Of a DNA stretch of 64,000 bases, positions 1 through 10,849 are shown piece by piece. Location: assembly GCA_030015575.1 (NCBI GenBank), contig JASDDO010000016.1:178310815-178374814 (forward strand), read 5' to 3'. Source of the stretch: Agapanthus africanus. Taxonomy: Eukaryota; Streptophyta; Magnoliopsida; Asparagales; Amaryllidaceae. Each line of letters opens with the position of its first letter. The first letter of the stretch is position 1. A program made the position numbers and the translations under genes. Below the pieces are notes generated by a model. The model ran no database searches, was not told the DNA's origin, and was given only the letters and a program-made list of their open reading frames with translations.

Positions 1-435
1 TTTTTAGTTTGTCTAAACAGGATGGCTCCCACTGTTTCTCGAATCCCTTCTCAAACCAAAAAGGAAGAATTAGTCAGGATCAATCTCACCATACAATACT
101 TGCTTAACCGTTCGGCCAGGCTGGTGTCGGTATTTCGAGGGAGGTTTTCCAACGCTTTCGCGAAGTTCCTTAATTTAAGAACCTCTTTTCCCTGGGGGCG
201 TAGCCCCGCTAACACCTTTCTAGACACCTACTAGGTTTATAACATTGATCGTTAAGTGAGAAATTTCCCGAGAAGTAGCATATACTCACAGTAGGATCGG
301 GATCCAAATATCATCGCGTGACGAAACTGAAGGAATCCTACCAGAATCATCACACTCCAAATGGTATGCAACACTAGCAAGTTTCAGTTCTTTTGAAACT
401 CCCGATGTGGATTTTTGCCCCATGCTCTTATGACC

Positions 436-698
436 TTGACTTTGGCCAACAAATCATAAGTCACATGTCAAGTTCTACCCGTCGTTCTCCAGGTTAATTT
501 GAATCCACCCGTACCTACCCTTGACTTTGGCCAACAAGGCAGTACGACTGTTCCAAACCAACGCATCTATCTATGCTGCACATGAATACCCAATAGCTAC
601 CAATCACTATGCCTTGACTTTGGCCAACAAACATAGCTTGAATACTATTGACTATTCATGTGAAACGACAGAGGGCTACGGATGGTTTTGGCGAAACC
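436..698 (-). promoter_or_regulatory. Cop1 leader hairpin group (4 hairpins)
   Basis: On the minus strand, a GGTTT/AAACC hairpin (698-684) is followed by three copies of TTGGC-CAAA-GTCAA at 627-614, 534-521 and 449-436. Start-to-start spacing is 93 and 85 bp. All three loops read CAAA, which differs from the loops of the other copia elements in the window. Function unknown; conservation of pairing suggests RNA structure. Confidence 0.7.
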
Positions 699-840
699 GT
701 GAACGTAGAGAACTTGATATAATCGATGGAACGAGATAGCTTTTAAATGGAGTGGCTCAAACTCCGCATTTTAAAAGTTTGTTTTGAAAAGAACCGAGTG
801 GTTTTTCGAAAGTGTTCCAACGACTTTTACTTGGTTTATT

Positions 841-896
841 TTCTTGCATTAGTTCTTTTAATGCGTGATATTCTTGCATTAGTTCTTTTAATGCGT
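841..896 (-). repeat. 30-bp tandem duplication in Cop1 leader
   Basis: Two identical 26-bp copies at 841-866 and 871-896, period 30 bp. This lies where the other copia leaders carry a different, longer duplicated block. Confidence 0.8.
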
Positions 897-1777
897 CCCA
901 TCATTTAATCCTACCATTGCAGAAAACAACCAAAATATGACGTACGCTTATGCCATTCGCATTCGCCATGGGGCCCCGTCATTACCCGTTAGGTTACTTA
1001 ACTAACGACAGAGCGGGGGCTGGGCTAGCGCGGCTGTAAAACATAAGCAACGCCTAAATAATATCATATATAGATATATTGCAATGATAGACATTACAGA
1101 TCACAGATGAACACATTGGATATACTAGGAACCCGCAATTCGTACGAGCCTGTAACGAAAAGCAGATTACACGGTCGCGGTGAATAGCCAATACCCCACC
1201 CAAGACCCCTACGGGTGCGGCAAACTACCCGCCAAGTACCCGAAGCGAAGCAACCTCCCTCATCCCCGTGAGTAGGCCACTCGGCACTTCGGCATACCCG
1301 GTAGTTTGTGCACCCCCTCCATGGGTCTATCCTAGGAGCAAAAACAGTAAAAAGAAATTATACAATGACGGCTACAACCCCGACCCGGTTGTGCGGCCAT
1401 ACAAATAATTATTACATCAATTTACAAATTTACATGAATTGAAAGAAAAGAAAACTCTCGTCTCACAACCCCCGGCTATTCACCCGCGACAATCCAATGA
1501 ATTCATATACACAAACCAATAACATTACAGATCACAGATTTGTATAACCCCCACTAATCGACATATAACGATTAGCAGACGTTCAATACAAATATCACAT
1601 CACAGATAAAACCCGTCAGCATAAGTTTTTAGAAGTTCGATCAAAAATACGGATTTTTAGGCCCCAAACACAAAATTTTCGTTCTGGAAAATTTGGGCAG
1701 AAAATACATATTCCAAACTTCCCAAAATACCCCATAGAACAAACTGCAGTGAAGACGATCCGAGAGGAGCTCAATCG

Positions 1778-1823
1778 GCCGCGGAACCGTGGCAATGGCA
1801 AGCTATCGCCGCGTTTCCGCGGT
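1778..1823. promoter_or_regulatory. Paired palindromes, Cop1 leader
   Basis: GCCGCGGAACCGTGGC at 1778-1793 and GCCGCGTTTCCGCGGT at 1808-1823, starts 30 bp apart, about 200 bp downstream of the primer site on the minus strand. Both are slightly degraded versions of the palindrome RCCGCGGWTCCGCGGY found at ten places in this window. Confidence 0.75.
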
Positions 1824-2016
1824 GGTTTGGTGAGATCTCTGGACCGTTTTTCTACAGTAGATTATAAAAACCCTGAGTCGATTTTTGAAGCATGATTTAT
1901 TACTTTTACAGCACATTGAAAATCGACAGCAAGTTTAAAATTCGGGTGTATTTCGCGACTTTTTCTCCGATCGAATTTCTAATTATTTTGCTAACATGTT
2001 AGATAGAGTTTAACTA

Positions 2017-2029
2017 GGCTCTGATACCA
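2017..2029 (-). promoter_or_regulatory. Primer-binding site, initiator-Met tRNA type (Cop1)
   Basis: The minus strand reads TGGTATCAGAGCC, the standard plant copia minus-strand primer site complementary to the 3' end of initiator-Met tRNA. It follows the LTR end (ACTTACA) by one base. Confidence 0.92.
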
Positions 2030-2030
2030 C

Positions 2031-4170
2031 TGTAAGTCCATGCTACCTCTCCTGGTACTTTCGGGCATGCGGAATTTGGTGAAAAACAATTTTCTAGAGG
2101 TGGTAACATGGACTCAAAACCGGATCTTTGTTAAACATCTAACTAACAACCTAACTAGGAGTCGTTAACTACTCGGTTAGGGGGTTATACCTTTCTTTCT
2201 TGAACTCCTTCGTCTTCAAGCCTCGATGGTTGTCCGGATCGGCTTCACCCCGTCGTCTCCTTGCGCCGAAGATCGATCCACCTCGAAAGCTTCTATCTTT
2301 GGCTTCTTCTTCGATCTTTGAAGAAACTAGTTCACTTGGTTTGCTAAACCTTGTGAACTAGAGTGAATAGAGAAGAGTGTGTTGGGATTTTCTCTATGGT
2401 TCTTGGTTCTCAACACATGAGACAAGTGAACCATAGACTAAAGAGAGGGAGAGCAAGAGGAAGAAGATGGGAGCTAAAGAACACAAGAGAGAGAAAGGAA
2501 AATGAAAGAATGAGTAAGACTTTTCTCTCTTGGCTCTCATAATCCAAAGCCATCATCACAAAAATAGTAATCAAGTATTGTGTAAATGGTTTAAGCTACA
2601 ATAGCCATATCATTTCATGCACTCATTTCTCACAAGAGAAACAAGCAAGTGAAAAGACTTTGCCATGAAATGATAGCCATTGTCATCATGATGGTCAACT
2701 AGTCCAACCTAGTCAACCGGTCAACAAAGTCAACAAAGTCAACCCATCAACAACCATGTCACCATAATACTTAATTAATATTATTGTTAATTACATATCA
2801 TATTCTCATTAGGGTTGAGCAAAAAAGTTAATAGTCAACAGTCAACAGTCAACAACCCTAATGAGAATCCTCCGCTTCTGTCTCTCCGTCAACTGTGCAT
2901 ACACACCCGCATCCGCGTTCCGAGGAACACGAATACATACTGGATAAATCCAATCCCAAAACGTACACTAGGATCTGGCTTAAACCAAAGCCCGCTAGTG
3001 TTTACTGTCCGGACACTGTACATGCACAAGTGCACGGATGTGACCGAACCCTGTCGCAAAACAATGCGACCTGTCGCAAAACCATGCGACCTCTACTCTT
3101 TTGCCTAAAGGCGAATAGCTTTCTGTGTGGGACTCTAAAGACTCGACACTACGCTGGCAGTGGGTTTAACCACAGACCGCAAGCGGCACTAGCTGTGCGT
3201 AACGGTCCCCAGGTAGAAGCCGACAAGAAGACTGATAAGGTGAAACCCATCTGAACTCCTACTGCGCCTGAATGTGACAATCTCCGTACAGTCCGGTCTG
3301 TTCGTCTGATACATCGCATGGCGGGCCTAGGGGGCGGTAAACGTCAGTCCCCTAATAGCGGTACAAGTCGTGTCGGAGTGAAGCCCAAAACACCCTGAGA
3401 TAACACTGGAAGCCTACCAGTATATCTCGATTGCCCTGGCCAGGGACTACTCGTGTAATGGCTCTCCTAGACACAGCGCGATGTCAACCCCCAATACCGG
3501 GAGAGACGAATCCTGTCTAACCGTCACTGCCTCCAAGTGCTTCGGGACTGCACTCAACTATTACCTGTTTGCACGACTCCTTTGAGCCGTGGTAGGGTAG
3601 TAATCAAAGTACAGTGGAAACACACTCGAGGCGAAGTGACAGTGTCAAGTCAGCGGACTAAGCTGTACTCATGTCACCTGGGAACTGATAACTGACGATA
3701 GGTATAGTACCAACCGGTCAGTTCCCGACGAGTCCTGTCCAGTGTACTCGTAACCTAACGAGCACCCGTATACTATCTCCAGTACGACGTACTGATGGCT
3801 GTGGGACAGACCACCTCCCACACTGGGATGAGAAGCGCATACGCTAGTCTACTCCGGAGTATCGATGCCCTGTCTCGATAGTCCTGCGACTAGGGACCTG
3901 TATAAGGATGTGCTTTTAGATTACCCAGCCCCCACTAGTGTGACTGCCATCACAACGCTGGTAATCAAGCAAAGATCCTAAGGGCTCCACTAATGTGTAT
4001 AGGTGATATACTAAAATAAACACATGTACACATTGAAGTAGAAACAAACCAAGTAGCATACTACTATATTGAGCAAGATTGTTTATACAAGGTGAATATC
4101 CCAAGCTTCCATTAAGTAATATACAAACTAGTATGATACGGTAATGGCCTCTAGGACATATACACTAACA
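2031..4170 (-). repeat. Cop1 5' LTR (2140 bp)
   Basis: On the minus strand it begins TGTTAGTGTATATG at 4170 and ends GGACTTACA at 2031, next to the primer site. It aligns in order with the LTRs of Cop2 and Cop4: the block around 3120-3210 matches 25300-25340 reversed, and the block around 3260-3380 matches 25060-25160 reversed. ORFs inside it are accidental. Confidence 0.85.
3053..3090. repeat. Twin tandem hairpins in Cop1 LTR
   Basis: GTCGCA-loop-TGCGAC occurs twice head to tail (3053-3070 and 3073-3090), with loops AAACAA and AAACCA. They lie near the place where the other copia LTRs carry a single longer hairpin (for example 4320-4339). Role unknown. Confidence 0.7.
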
Positions 4171-4184
4171 CTAGTAACCCTACA
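4171..4184 (+). repeat. 14-bp copia LTR end remnant
   Basis: CTAGTAACCCTACA matches 13 of 14 terminal bases of the Cop5 LTR (CTAGGAACCCTACA) and lies between the Cop1 LTR and the resumed Cop2 LTR at 4185. It may be the terminus of a further plus-strand element into which Cop1 inserted, or an unusual end of the Cop1 LTR itself. Confidence 0.45.
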
Positions 4185-5312
4185 GTACCTCTGACGTGCT
4201 AGTAGTTATACTCAGTGCCATTATATTGATGAGTCATTAGAGTCCCCCACAGACACTTTCCCAAGTTCGGGCGAAACGTTGTAGAGGCCGTATGGTTTTA
4301 TGGCAGGGTTCGGAAAATGCACGTGCGTTTTCGCACGTGTCATATTTCGGGCAGATAATACAGGTAGGCTTTGGTTTAAGCCGGATCCATGTATTATACT
4401 GTGTAGATATAATATCTTTGTCCCAGTTGCATTTGTATTCGGTCGTAATATAAATGCGGGTATGTTTATACTGTTACGGGGTTATCCTGAAATTCGTTTC
4501 AGGATAACTTTTGGAAGTTTCCAGTTTCCAGTTTTCTATCACCCATATTTAACATTCGGTTTAATACGGATTTATCTTTCCTTCATTGGGTGAGTCATTG
4601 TGTGTGGAAGCTTCAAGATTAGTGACTAGGTTAGTGACTCATTCATTTGCATTAATGGATTGATGACTAGGTTTCATGATTCATTCTTTTTCATTTAATG
4701 CTTTAAGTGAGTCATTCTTTTCTTTATGTGTTATGATAACTATCCTTGATATAGTCACCTTCCTTGATTCCTACACTCACCCCCTTGCTCTTCTTATAGT
4801 GGCCGGCCCCTTGTGGGAAAGATATGGGATTAATTCATTTGGCAAAAGCTTATGAAATTTGCTTCATGGAAATTTCATAAGTTCATTTTCTCATTTTCAA
4901 CCGATCCAAATGGCATCTTTTTTAACCGTTCGTCCATAGCTTTGGACCGAACGAGACAAAGTGTTCTACTCATTCTCTACATCAATCTTGGTCATCTCTT
5001 TTAGCAAACTTGATGATCGAGTTGCCTCGGTTCAGAGGCGGGAGCCCGTTTAAAGATCCGTCGACGTGGTGCCACCTGGACGAGAAGACTGGAGATTCAG
5101 GAGATCGGAGCAGCCGCAACAAAGCGTGGGATGATGGTTGAAGATCGAAGGACTCGGATCGTTCGGTATAACATTTCTACCCACTTTGTAGTTTGTTATT
5201 TTAGCTTTAATGGCAGATCCGGGTTATAATATGCTATAGTGCCAGTTGTATAAAAGTTTTTGTTCCGCATTTGGGGTCTGTTAGACGGCCGGGGCGCTAC
5301 CGTAGACTTACA
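4185..5312 (+). repeat. Cop2 first LTR, 3' part
   Basis: Aligns base for base in length with 11798-12925 of the middle LTR (1128 bp each). The missing 5' part lies left of the window because Cop1 inserted here. It contains the CACGTGCG-TTTT-CGCACGTG hairpin at 4320-4339 and ends ACTTACA next to the primer site. Confidence 0.85.
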
Positions 5313-5313
5313 T

Positions 5314-5326
5314 TGGTATCAGAGCC
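5314..5326 (+). promoter_or_regulatory. Primer-binding site (Cop2)
   Basis: TGGTATCAGAGCC one base after the LTR end, complementary to initiator-Met tRNA. It is absent before the second internal region at 12926. Confidence 0.92.
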
Positions 5327-5523
5327 TCACCATTAAGCTTTACTAACTTGTGCTAACGCGTTTAAAATATCGATCGAGCGGAATTTTCAAAATCGCAATT
5401 TCCATGTCTTAAAGTTTCTGTTGATTTTAAATCTGTTCTAAAAATTATTTTGACCATACCAGAAAATCAAGCAGGCTTTTTAATGGAAACAGCAGAAAAA
5501 CGATCCACCAACTCGACCGTACG

Positions 5524-5570
5524 ACCGCGGATCCGCGGTCAATGCCTAGCTTTGACCGCGGAAGCGCGGC
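5524..5570. promoter_or_regulatory. Paired palindromes, Cop2 leader
   Basis: ACCGCGGATCCGCGGT (5524-5539, perfect palindrome) and ACCGCGGAAGCGCGGC (5555-5570), starts 31 bp apart, 210 bp after the primer site. Confidence 0.85.
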
Positions 5571-6736
5571 CGTCTTGGTGAATTGGTGGGCCATTTTTCT
5601 TCTGGGCTTTCATCTTGGGAAATTGTGGTTTCTGGTACTGTTCGTTTGGGCCCAGTTTTTGTTACTGTACAGCAGATGTATGTGGGGCCCACTTCGGGAA
5701 ATTTTGTCGATCAAAATTTAAACGTGTTAGTTTATAGTATTTACATTATATCTCCGACCGGGAATGTCATTCGAGCGGTAAATTGCGTCTAATTGCTATA
5801 GTTCTTTTAGACGAATTTGCGAACGTGATATTCGCGTTGATGTTCTGTGTTGTGCTGTGCTGTTGCGGATTTGTCGTGGTGGATAGCAGTGTGCAATGGT
5901 AGTGTCTTTTCGATTTATTTGTACATTTGATATTGCGGGGCGAGCGTTCGACTTGTGGACTGCCGTCACTGCCTATTTGTATAATATTCTTTTTGGGGCA
6001 CGACCAGGATGTGGTCGATGTACCTATTGTATATTTTTTCATTTCTGTACTAGGTTTATCCCGCGACAGAGTGCACGGATAGCCGGGTTCTGGAGGGAGA
6101 CGGGTCCGTATCTCATGGCTTTGAGAGGCAAAGGGGCCTCACTCTAGAATTGGCGGACTATTCACCGCACTCGTAGGGGGTACAGGTTGACCAAAGGAGG
6201 GGTGCTCAAGTTACCGGATTCCGTGAAGTGCTGGGTGGTCCATTCACTTTGCTGTAGGGGCTGCCTCGCTTCAGGTTTTGGCGGGTGACTTGCCGCACCC
6301 GTAGGGGTCTAGGTTTCATTGCACAGGCTATCCACGCGACCAGGGGAACGTCGGGTTTCAGTAGCGGCTCTGTGAATCCCGGGGATTCCAGACTATCTGT
6401 ATTGTTCTGTGATGCTTATTACTTTTCTGTAATATTATTATTATGCCTGGAGCGATTATTATATATTTATATATACTAGTAGATGTTGTATATGTTTTGC
6501 ACCCGCGCTAGCCCAGTCCCCGCTCTGTCATTAGTTAAGTAACCTAACGGGTAAAGACGGGACCCAGTGGCGAATGCGGATGGCATATACGTACATTTTT
6601 TTTCGTTCTTTTCTGGTGTGATTGATTGATGGGATTGCATTGATTCTCATCAATGCAAGGATAAAACAAACCTATATTTGATGTTGTTGGAACAAATTTT
6701 AAAAAGGAGTTATTACAAAGACGTTTCCTTTTGTTT

Positions 6737-6957
6737 TGCATAGCGGTATTCAGTTAGAATATCCTGCACCTCATTCGACGAGGCAAGGGCCGAGATCCCT
6801 TCACCGGGAGTGACCCCTTGGGCAGAAGTTTGCGTCAGGGTAATAACTTCAATATAGTCGATTACAAGTTGCTTTGCATCGTGGTATTCAGTTGGAATAT
6901 CCTGCACCTCATTCCACGATGAAAGGGCCGAGATCCCTTCACCGGGAGTGACTTCTT
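6737..6957 (+). repeat. Duplicated conserved leader block (Cop2)
   Basis: Two copies, starting near 6737 and 6875 (period about 138 bp), each containing ATCCCTTCACCGGGAGTGAC. The same pair is found in Cop4 (about 27858 and 27996) and Cop5 (about 46641 and 46783). No consistent reading frame is kept between elements, so conservation looks like nucleic acid function. Confidence 0.7.
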
Positions 6958-7035
6958 TAGCAAAAGGTTTTCGCCACTACATTTTTATAAAAAGCTATCA
7001 GGTTCCTTCAACGAGATCAAGTTCATTACGTTAAA

Positions 7036-7298
7036 GGTTTTTCGCCAAAAACCAGCCGTAATCCTCCATCATTTCTTATGGATGGTCAGTAGTATTCAAG
7101 CTATGTTTGTTGGCCTACGTCAAGGCATAGTGTTTGGTAGCTGCTGGGTATTCATTTGTTGCATAGATAGATGCATTAGTTTAGGACAGACGTACAGCCT
7201 TGTTGGCCTACGTCAAGGGCATGTACGATGAACTAAATTAATCAGGACAACGACGGGTAGAACTTGACATGTGGCTTATGATTTGTTGGCCTACGTCA
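7036..7298 (+). promoter_or_regulatory. Cop2 leader hairpin group (4 hairpins)
   Basis: GGTTTTT-CGCC-AAAAACC (7036-7053), then TTGGC-CTAC-GTCAA at 7110-7123 and 7203-7216, and a third copy shortened by one pair at 7286-7298. Starts are 93 and 83 bp apart, exactly as in Cop5. All three loops read CTAC. Confidence 0.8.
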
Positions 7299-7426
7299 GG
7301 GTCATAAGAGCATGGGATAAAAATATATTGGGAGTTTCAAACATACAGGAAACTTGCAAAACTTGAGCATACCTTCTGGAGTATGATAACATGAGTGGAT
7401 TCCGTCACGTTATCATGCGATGAGAG

Positions 7427-10400
7427 TTGGATCCCGATTCCTACTGATGAGTTAGTTTACTCTTCGGGTGATCCCGATTGATTCTTCTTTCAGGTTTGGA
7501 GGAGAATTTGAGATAACAGTGGGAGGTTTCCTGATTAGATAAATTGATAACCATTCTGATCTAAGTTAGGGTGCACGCAGAGTGTTTCTTTTCTCTCTCT
7601 CTCTTTGGCAGCGACCTTTGACCGACCCTAGACTATGACTCAGTGACCAAGTTGACAGAACCTTCTTATAATACTGGCTTTTGGATTGTCTATAGTTGCA
7701 TAAGTCATTGCCGCTCCTTCTTTTACCCTTTGTATTTCTCAGAACACCCCGTATTATTATGGAAATCCACTTCCATTAGATAGATCCATCGTATGGTTAT
7801 ATACGAACTCGAAGGGACTTCTTCGAGGATGGATCCAGGTTCAGGAAAAATAGAATTGGTTTATTCTGTTGTCTTTTATTATCACCTTCTCTCAGGTTGC
7901 GAGGGTTCCTTGGTTTAGGAGAGTACACCTATTACGCTTATTGGATAGTCTTCTTCCAAAGCATAGGCAGGTGCCGAAAGGTAGGGAATGAAGAAAACCA
8001 ATTAGCCTAAGTAGGGTGTGCAGAAGGTAATATATAAAGACAAGATAAAGGAATTAGAAAGAGGGCAAAGTAAATTGCGACTATTCACATTCACGACCAA
8101 ACCACGTATTTTATCGCCACTCCTATTTCATCTTTCATTTCTCCAGAACAACCCGTATCACTACGAACATCCAATTCCATTGGATAAATCCATCGTATGG
8201 TTATATACGAACTCGAAGGATATTTTTTCGAGGATGGATTCTGGTTCAGGAGAAATAGGAATAAGGATTATTCAGTTGTCTTTTATCATCACCTTCTCTC
8301 AAGTTGTGAGTACTCCTAGGTTTAGGAGGGTACACCTATTATGCTTACTGGATATTCTTCTTCCAAACCATAGGCTGGTGCCGAACGGTAGGGAAGGAAG
8401 AAAACCATTTAGCCTAACGAAGGTGTACAGAAGGTAACGACTAAAGACAAAATAAAGGAAATTGGAGAGATGGCAGGGAAATATACGGTTATAGTCATGA
8501 ATCTGAATAATGGAAAAAGGCATTACTATGAATACCCGGATACCCTTTCGAAACATATTCATGTTTCACTGTGAATTGTTAATAGAAAACCGATTTCTCA
8601 ATTAGACACTTACTCCAGGGTATATATTTACCAAGTAAGATTCTCACATCTGTATGGTTTTACAGATGTTGAGAGGGAGTAAGTTATTGGGAATTAGGTG
8701 ATTATCCTCATTATATCGGAATTCGTTGTAATTGGTGATATTTGAGGAAATCGCCTGGGTACAGTTTTCAACCTACGATGCACAGGTTTTGAGTTATTCA
8801 ACTCGGCGGACTTATACAGAGTATTGTATGTTGTCCAGTGTCCATCAGGACAAAGGGGTTGGTCCTCGTACTATGTTCTGTTTACTTATGACTTCTCTAG
8901 ATTTTAGACAAGTGTTTCGTAGAAATACAAGGTCTAAGTTTTGAGAAGTTGTGGGTATAAGAATAAGGTAGAGAACCAGGTGTCACAAGTATCGGGATTC
9001 TTCAAAGAGATCGAAGATGTAGATTCTTGTGATTGGTATTCATATGATAGTAATAGTTTTGAGAAACTTGTTTCTCTTTCAGGTTACTCATAATTGGATG
9101 TACTCCTAAGTTGAGTAATGCTGATTTGCCTCTCTCCATTAAGTTGATATGCACTGGAGACAGCTGCATGATTTGAATCTGGTACCAATTAAATAAAGTG
9201 CCAAAGTTTCTATATTAGATATAGAATGGTTCATATCTTAACGATATTAAGGTACGGGGAGTTGTCCGGCTTATGCTTAAAACCAGACACTGGATAACTC
9301 AAGGCACGTTTCTGTAAATGGCAGTTTGTGGGTTGACCCTGGCTTTGACGAGGGTTGATTTTCTACCATCTGGAAGATCAATAGTGATATTGTTCTTGAC
9401 TCGCCACAGTTTTAGTAAAATGGATTTTTTCAGAAAACAGTAGTGGGAGTATGGTAGAACTGGAAGTGATTCCAGAACCGCAAACGATTACGGAAAATTT
9501 AATAGGACCTATATATTCAATCAGGTTTGACATTCCAATAGCCACTCCGCAGATATGGTGGGTAACCTCAGACACCCGAGAGGTACTCCGGTAGCCTCAA
9601 GGACGATGACAGGGAGGTTCTTGTTTACCCGGACTTGACACTATTGTTGTTCCAGACTATGAGACCCGGCTGGAGGATATGTATAGCGTTGTTCTAAACT
9701 AGCTTTAGAAATGTACGTATATATTATTCTGCCAGAGGGTTGTCGTAATCAGTGGGAGCAGCGGAAGCATAGTGGGCAAGTAGCTTATGTCTATTTATAG
9801 GCTTAAGCGGATATAGCGGAGATAGATCATCTATTTTTGATATGACAGTCATGGGTTTGACTTCATCAGAATAGGGGATGTATCTGTTGAGAAGGTAGTA
9901 GGGTGTGATGTCCTGGTATTTGGATGACATACACAGAGTAGGAAGTAAAATTCCTATACTACGATCGGTTGTACTTTGGTAGTCACACAGTTGTTTCTTC
10001 ACAAAGGACATGGATATAATATCTGACATTCTGGTTGCTAGATCTATGGTTTTAGATCTAGATTTGGGTAGTTTCCCAATGTGGGTACTTTGACAGTATT
10101 CTAATAGTATTTTAGAATAGTTGACTCCTGGCATGGTAGTGTACCTGCAGGTGATGGAGCCACCCTCTCTAAAGGTGTCTTACAGACTAAAGGAGAGAGG
10201 GACGTGCATGATTGGCATATCACTTGCTTAGGAAATTGAGTCAATCATGAGATGTTAAGTACCATACCAGATGTTGTTTTTGCACTAGATGCGATAAGTT
10301 TATATTAATCCAATCCTGAAGAAACAAAAGGAATCGGTTTTAGAACATAAGTGCATGTTCTAAGGATTTGATGACGGCAGCCTCCTTCGGGAGACGGTTA

Positions 10401-10838
10401 TCATTCCAGGCTTCAAAGGTGACATAGATGACAGAGTGATTATCAGAGTTATAGTTTTCCCTCAGACGAGGGACAATATTATGGACAGGTGGTTCAAGAG
10501 GATACTGTGGGAGGCATAGTGCTGGACACTGATTAGTTTCAGTGATCGATACAGTCTAAGAAGTTTGAATTTGGAGTTCATTTATGAACTAGGTCCCATC
10601 AGATATCCAGACATATTCTAAGATAGGTATTACTCAATTCGGGAGATGGTTTTCTCCGCGAACTTGAGATTAAGAGAGACATAGAAAGAAACATCGGGGT
10701 GGATCCACTCACTGAGGCTATTTCTCGAACACAATAGTTTTACAAACAGGCTTTATGAAACTGATTAGTAGAGGAGTTGGATGTTCGGTATCACACGGGC
10801 TGTGAGTATGCGACATTGCAATAATTAGCCTTAAGTGC
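7427..10838 (+). pseudogene. Decayed copia pol (Cop2, first copy)
   Basis: No ORF over about 140 codons, but the nucleotide sequence follows the intact pol of Cop5 in order: 9060-9210 matches 48721-48910 (end of integrase core), 9240-9310 matches 48960-49030, 9418-9510 matches 49141-49230, 9730-9830 matches 49740-49850 (RT), and 9898-9970 matches 49921-49990 including the catalytic TATTTGGATGAC (YLDD). 10695-10838 matches the RNase H end. A pyrimidine tract and CAG precede it at 7585-7611. Stops and indels are spread throughout. It would have made protease, integrase, RT and RNase H; no function remains. Confidence 0.8.
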
Positions 10839-10849
10839 AAGTGGGAGAT
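10839..10849 (+). promoter_or_regulatory. Polypurine tract (Cop2, first copy)
   Basis: AAGTGGGAGAT immediately before the LTR start TGTTGG. It is identical in Cop4 (31785) and Cop5 (50935). It would prime plus-strand DNA synthesis. Confidence 0.85.

Larger units (their letters stand above)
1..2016 (-). other. Cop1 leader, noncoding, no gag
   Basis: Homologous in order to the leaders of Cop2, Cop4 and Cop5. Recognisable blocks are the paired palindromes near 1800, a block at 965-1025 that is the reverse complement of Cop2 around 6505-6560, and the hairpin group at 436-698. No ORF longer than about 70 codons is present and none resembles Gag. The duplicated conserved block present in the other three leaders (6737-6957 in Cop2) is not recognisable here. 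Confidence 0.7.
1..4170 (-). mobile_element. Cop1: Ty1/copia-type LTR retrotransposon, 5' part
   Basis: Read on the minus strand this is a 5' LTR (4170 down to 2031), a primer site (2029-2017) and about 2 kb of leader running off the left edge. The LTR start resembles that of Cop5 (both share CCTAGAGGCC about 17 bp in). At the left edge the sequence matches Cop5 around 47560-47590, just before pol, so any pol lies outside the window. It interrupts the first LTR of Cop2 and is therefore younger than Cop2. Family identity rests on the primer site and on shared leader structure, not on protein. Confidence 0.85.
5327..7426 (+). other. Cop2 leader, noncoding, no gag
   Basis: About 2.1 kb between primer site and pol relic, colinear with the leaders of Cop4 and Cop5. 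It holds the paired palindromes, a duplicated conserved block and the hairpin group. Only short ORFs occur, none resembling Gag. Confidence 0.75.

Noticed and set aside
521-739. A 72-codon ORF over the Cop1 leader.
   Set aside because: It lies antisense to the element, runs through hairpin repeats and is not conserved in the other leaders.
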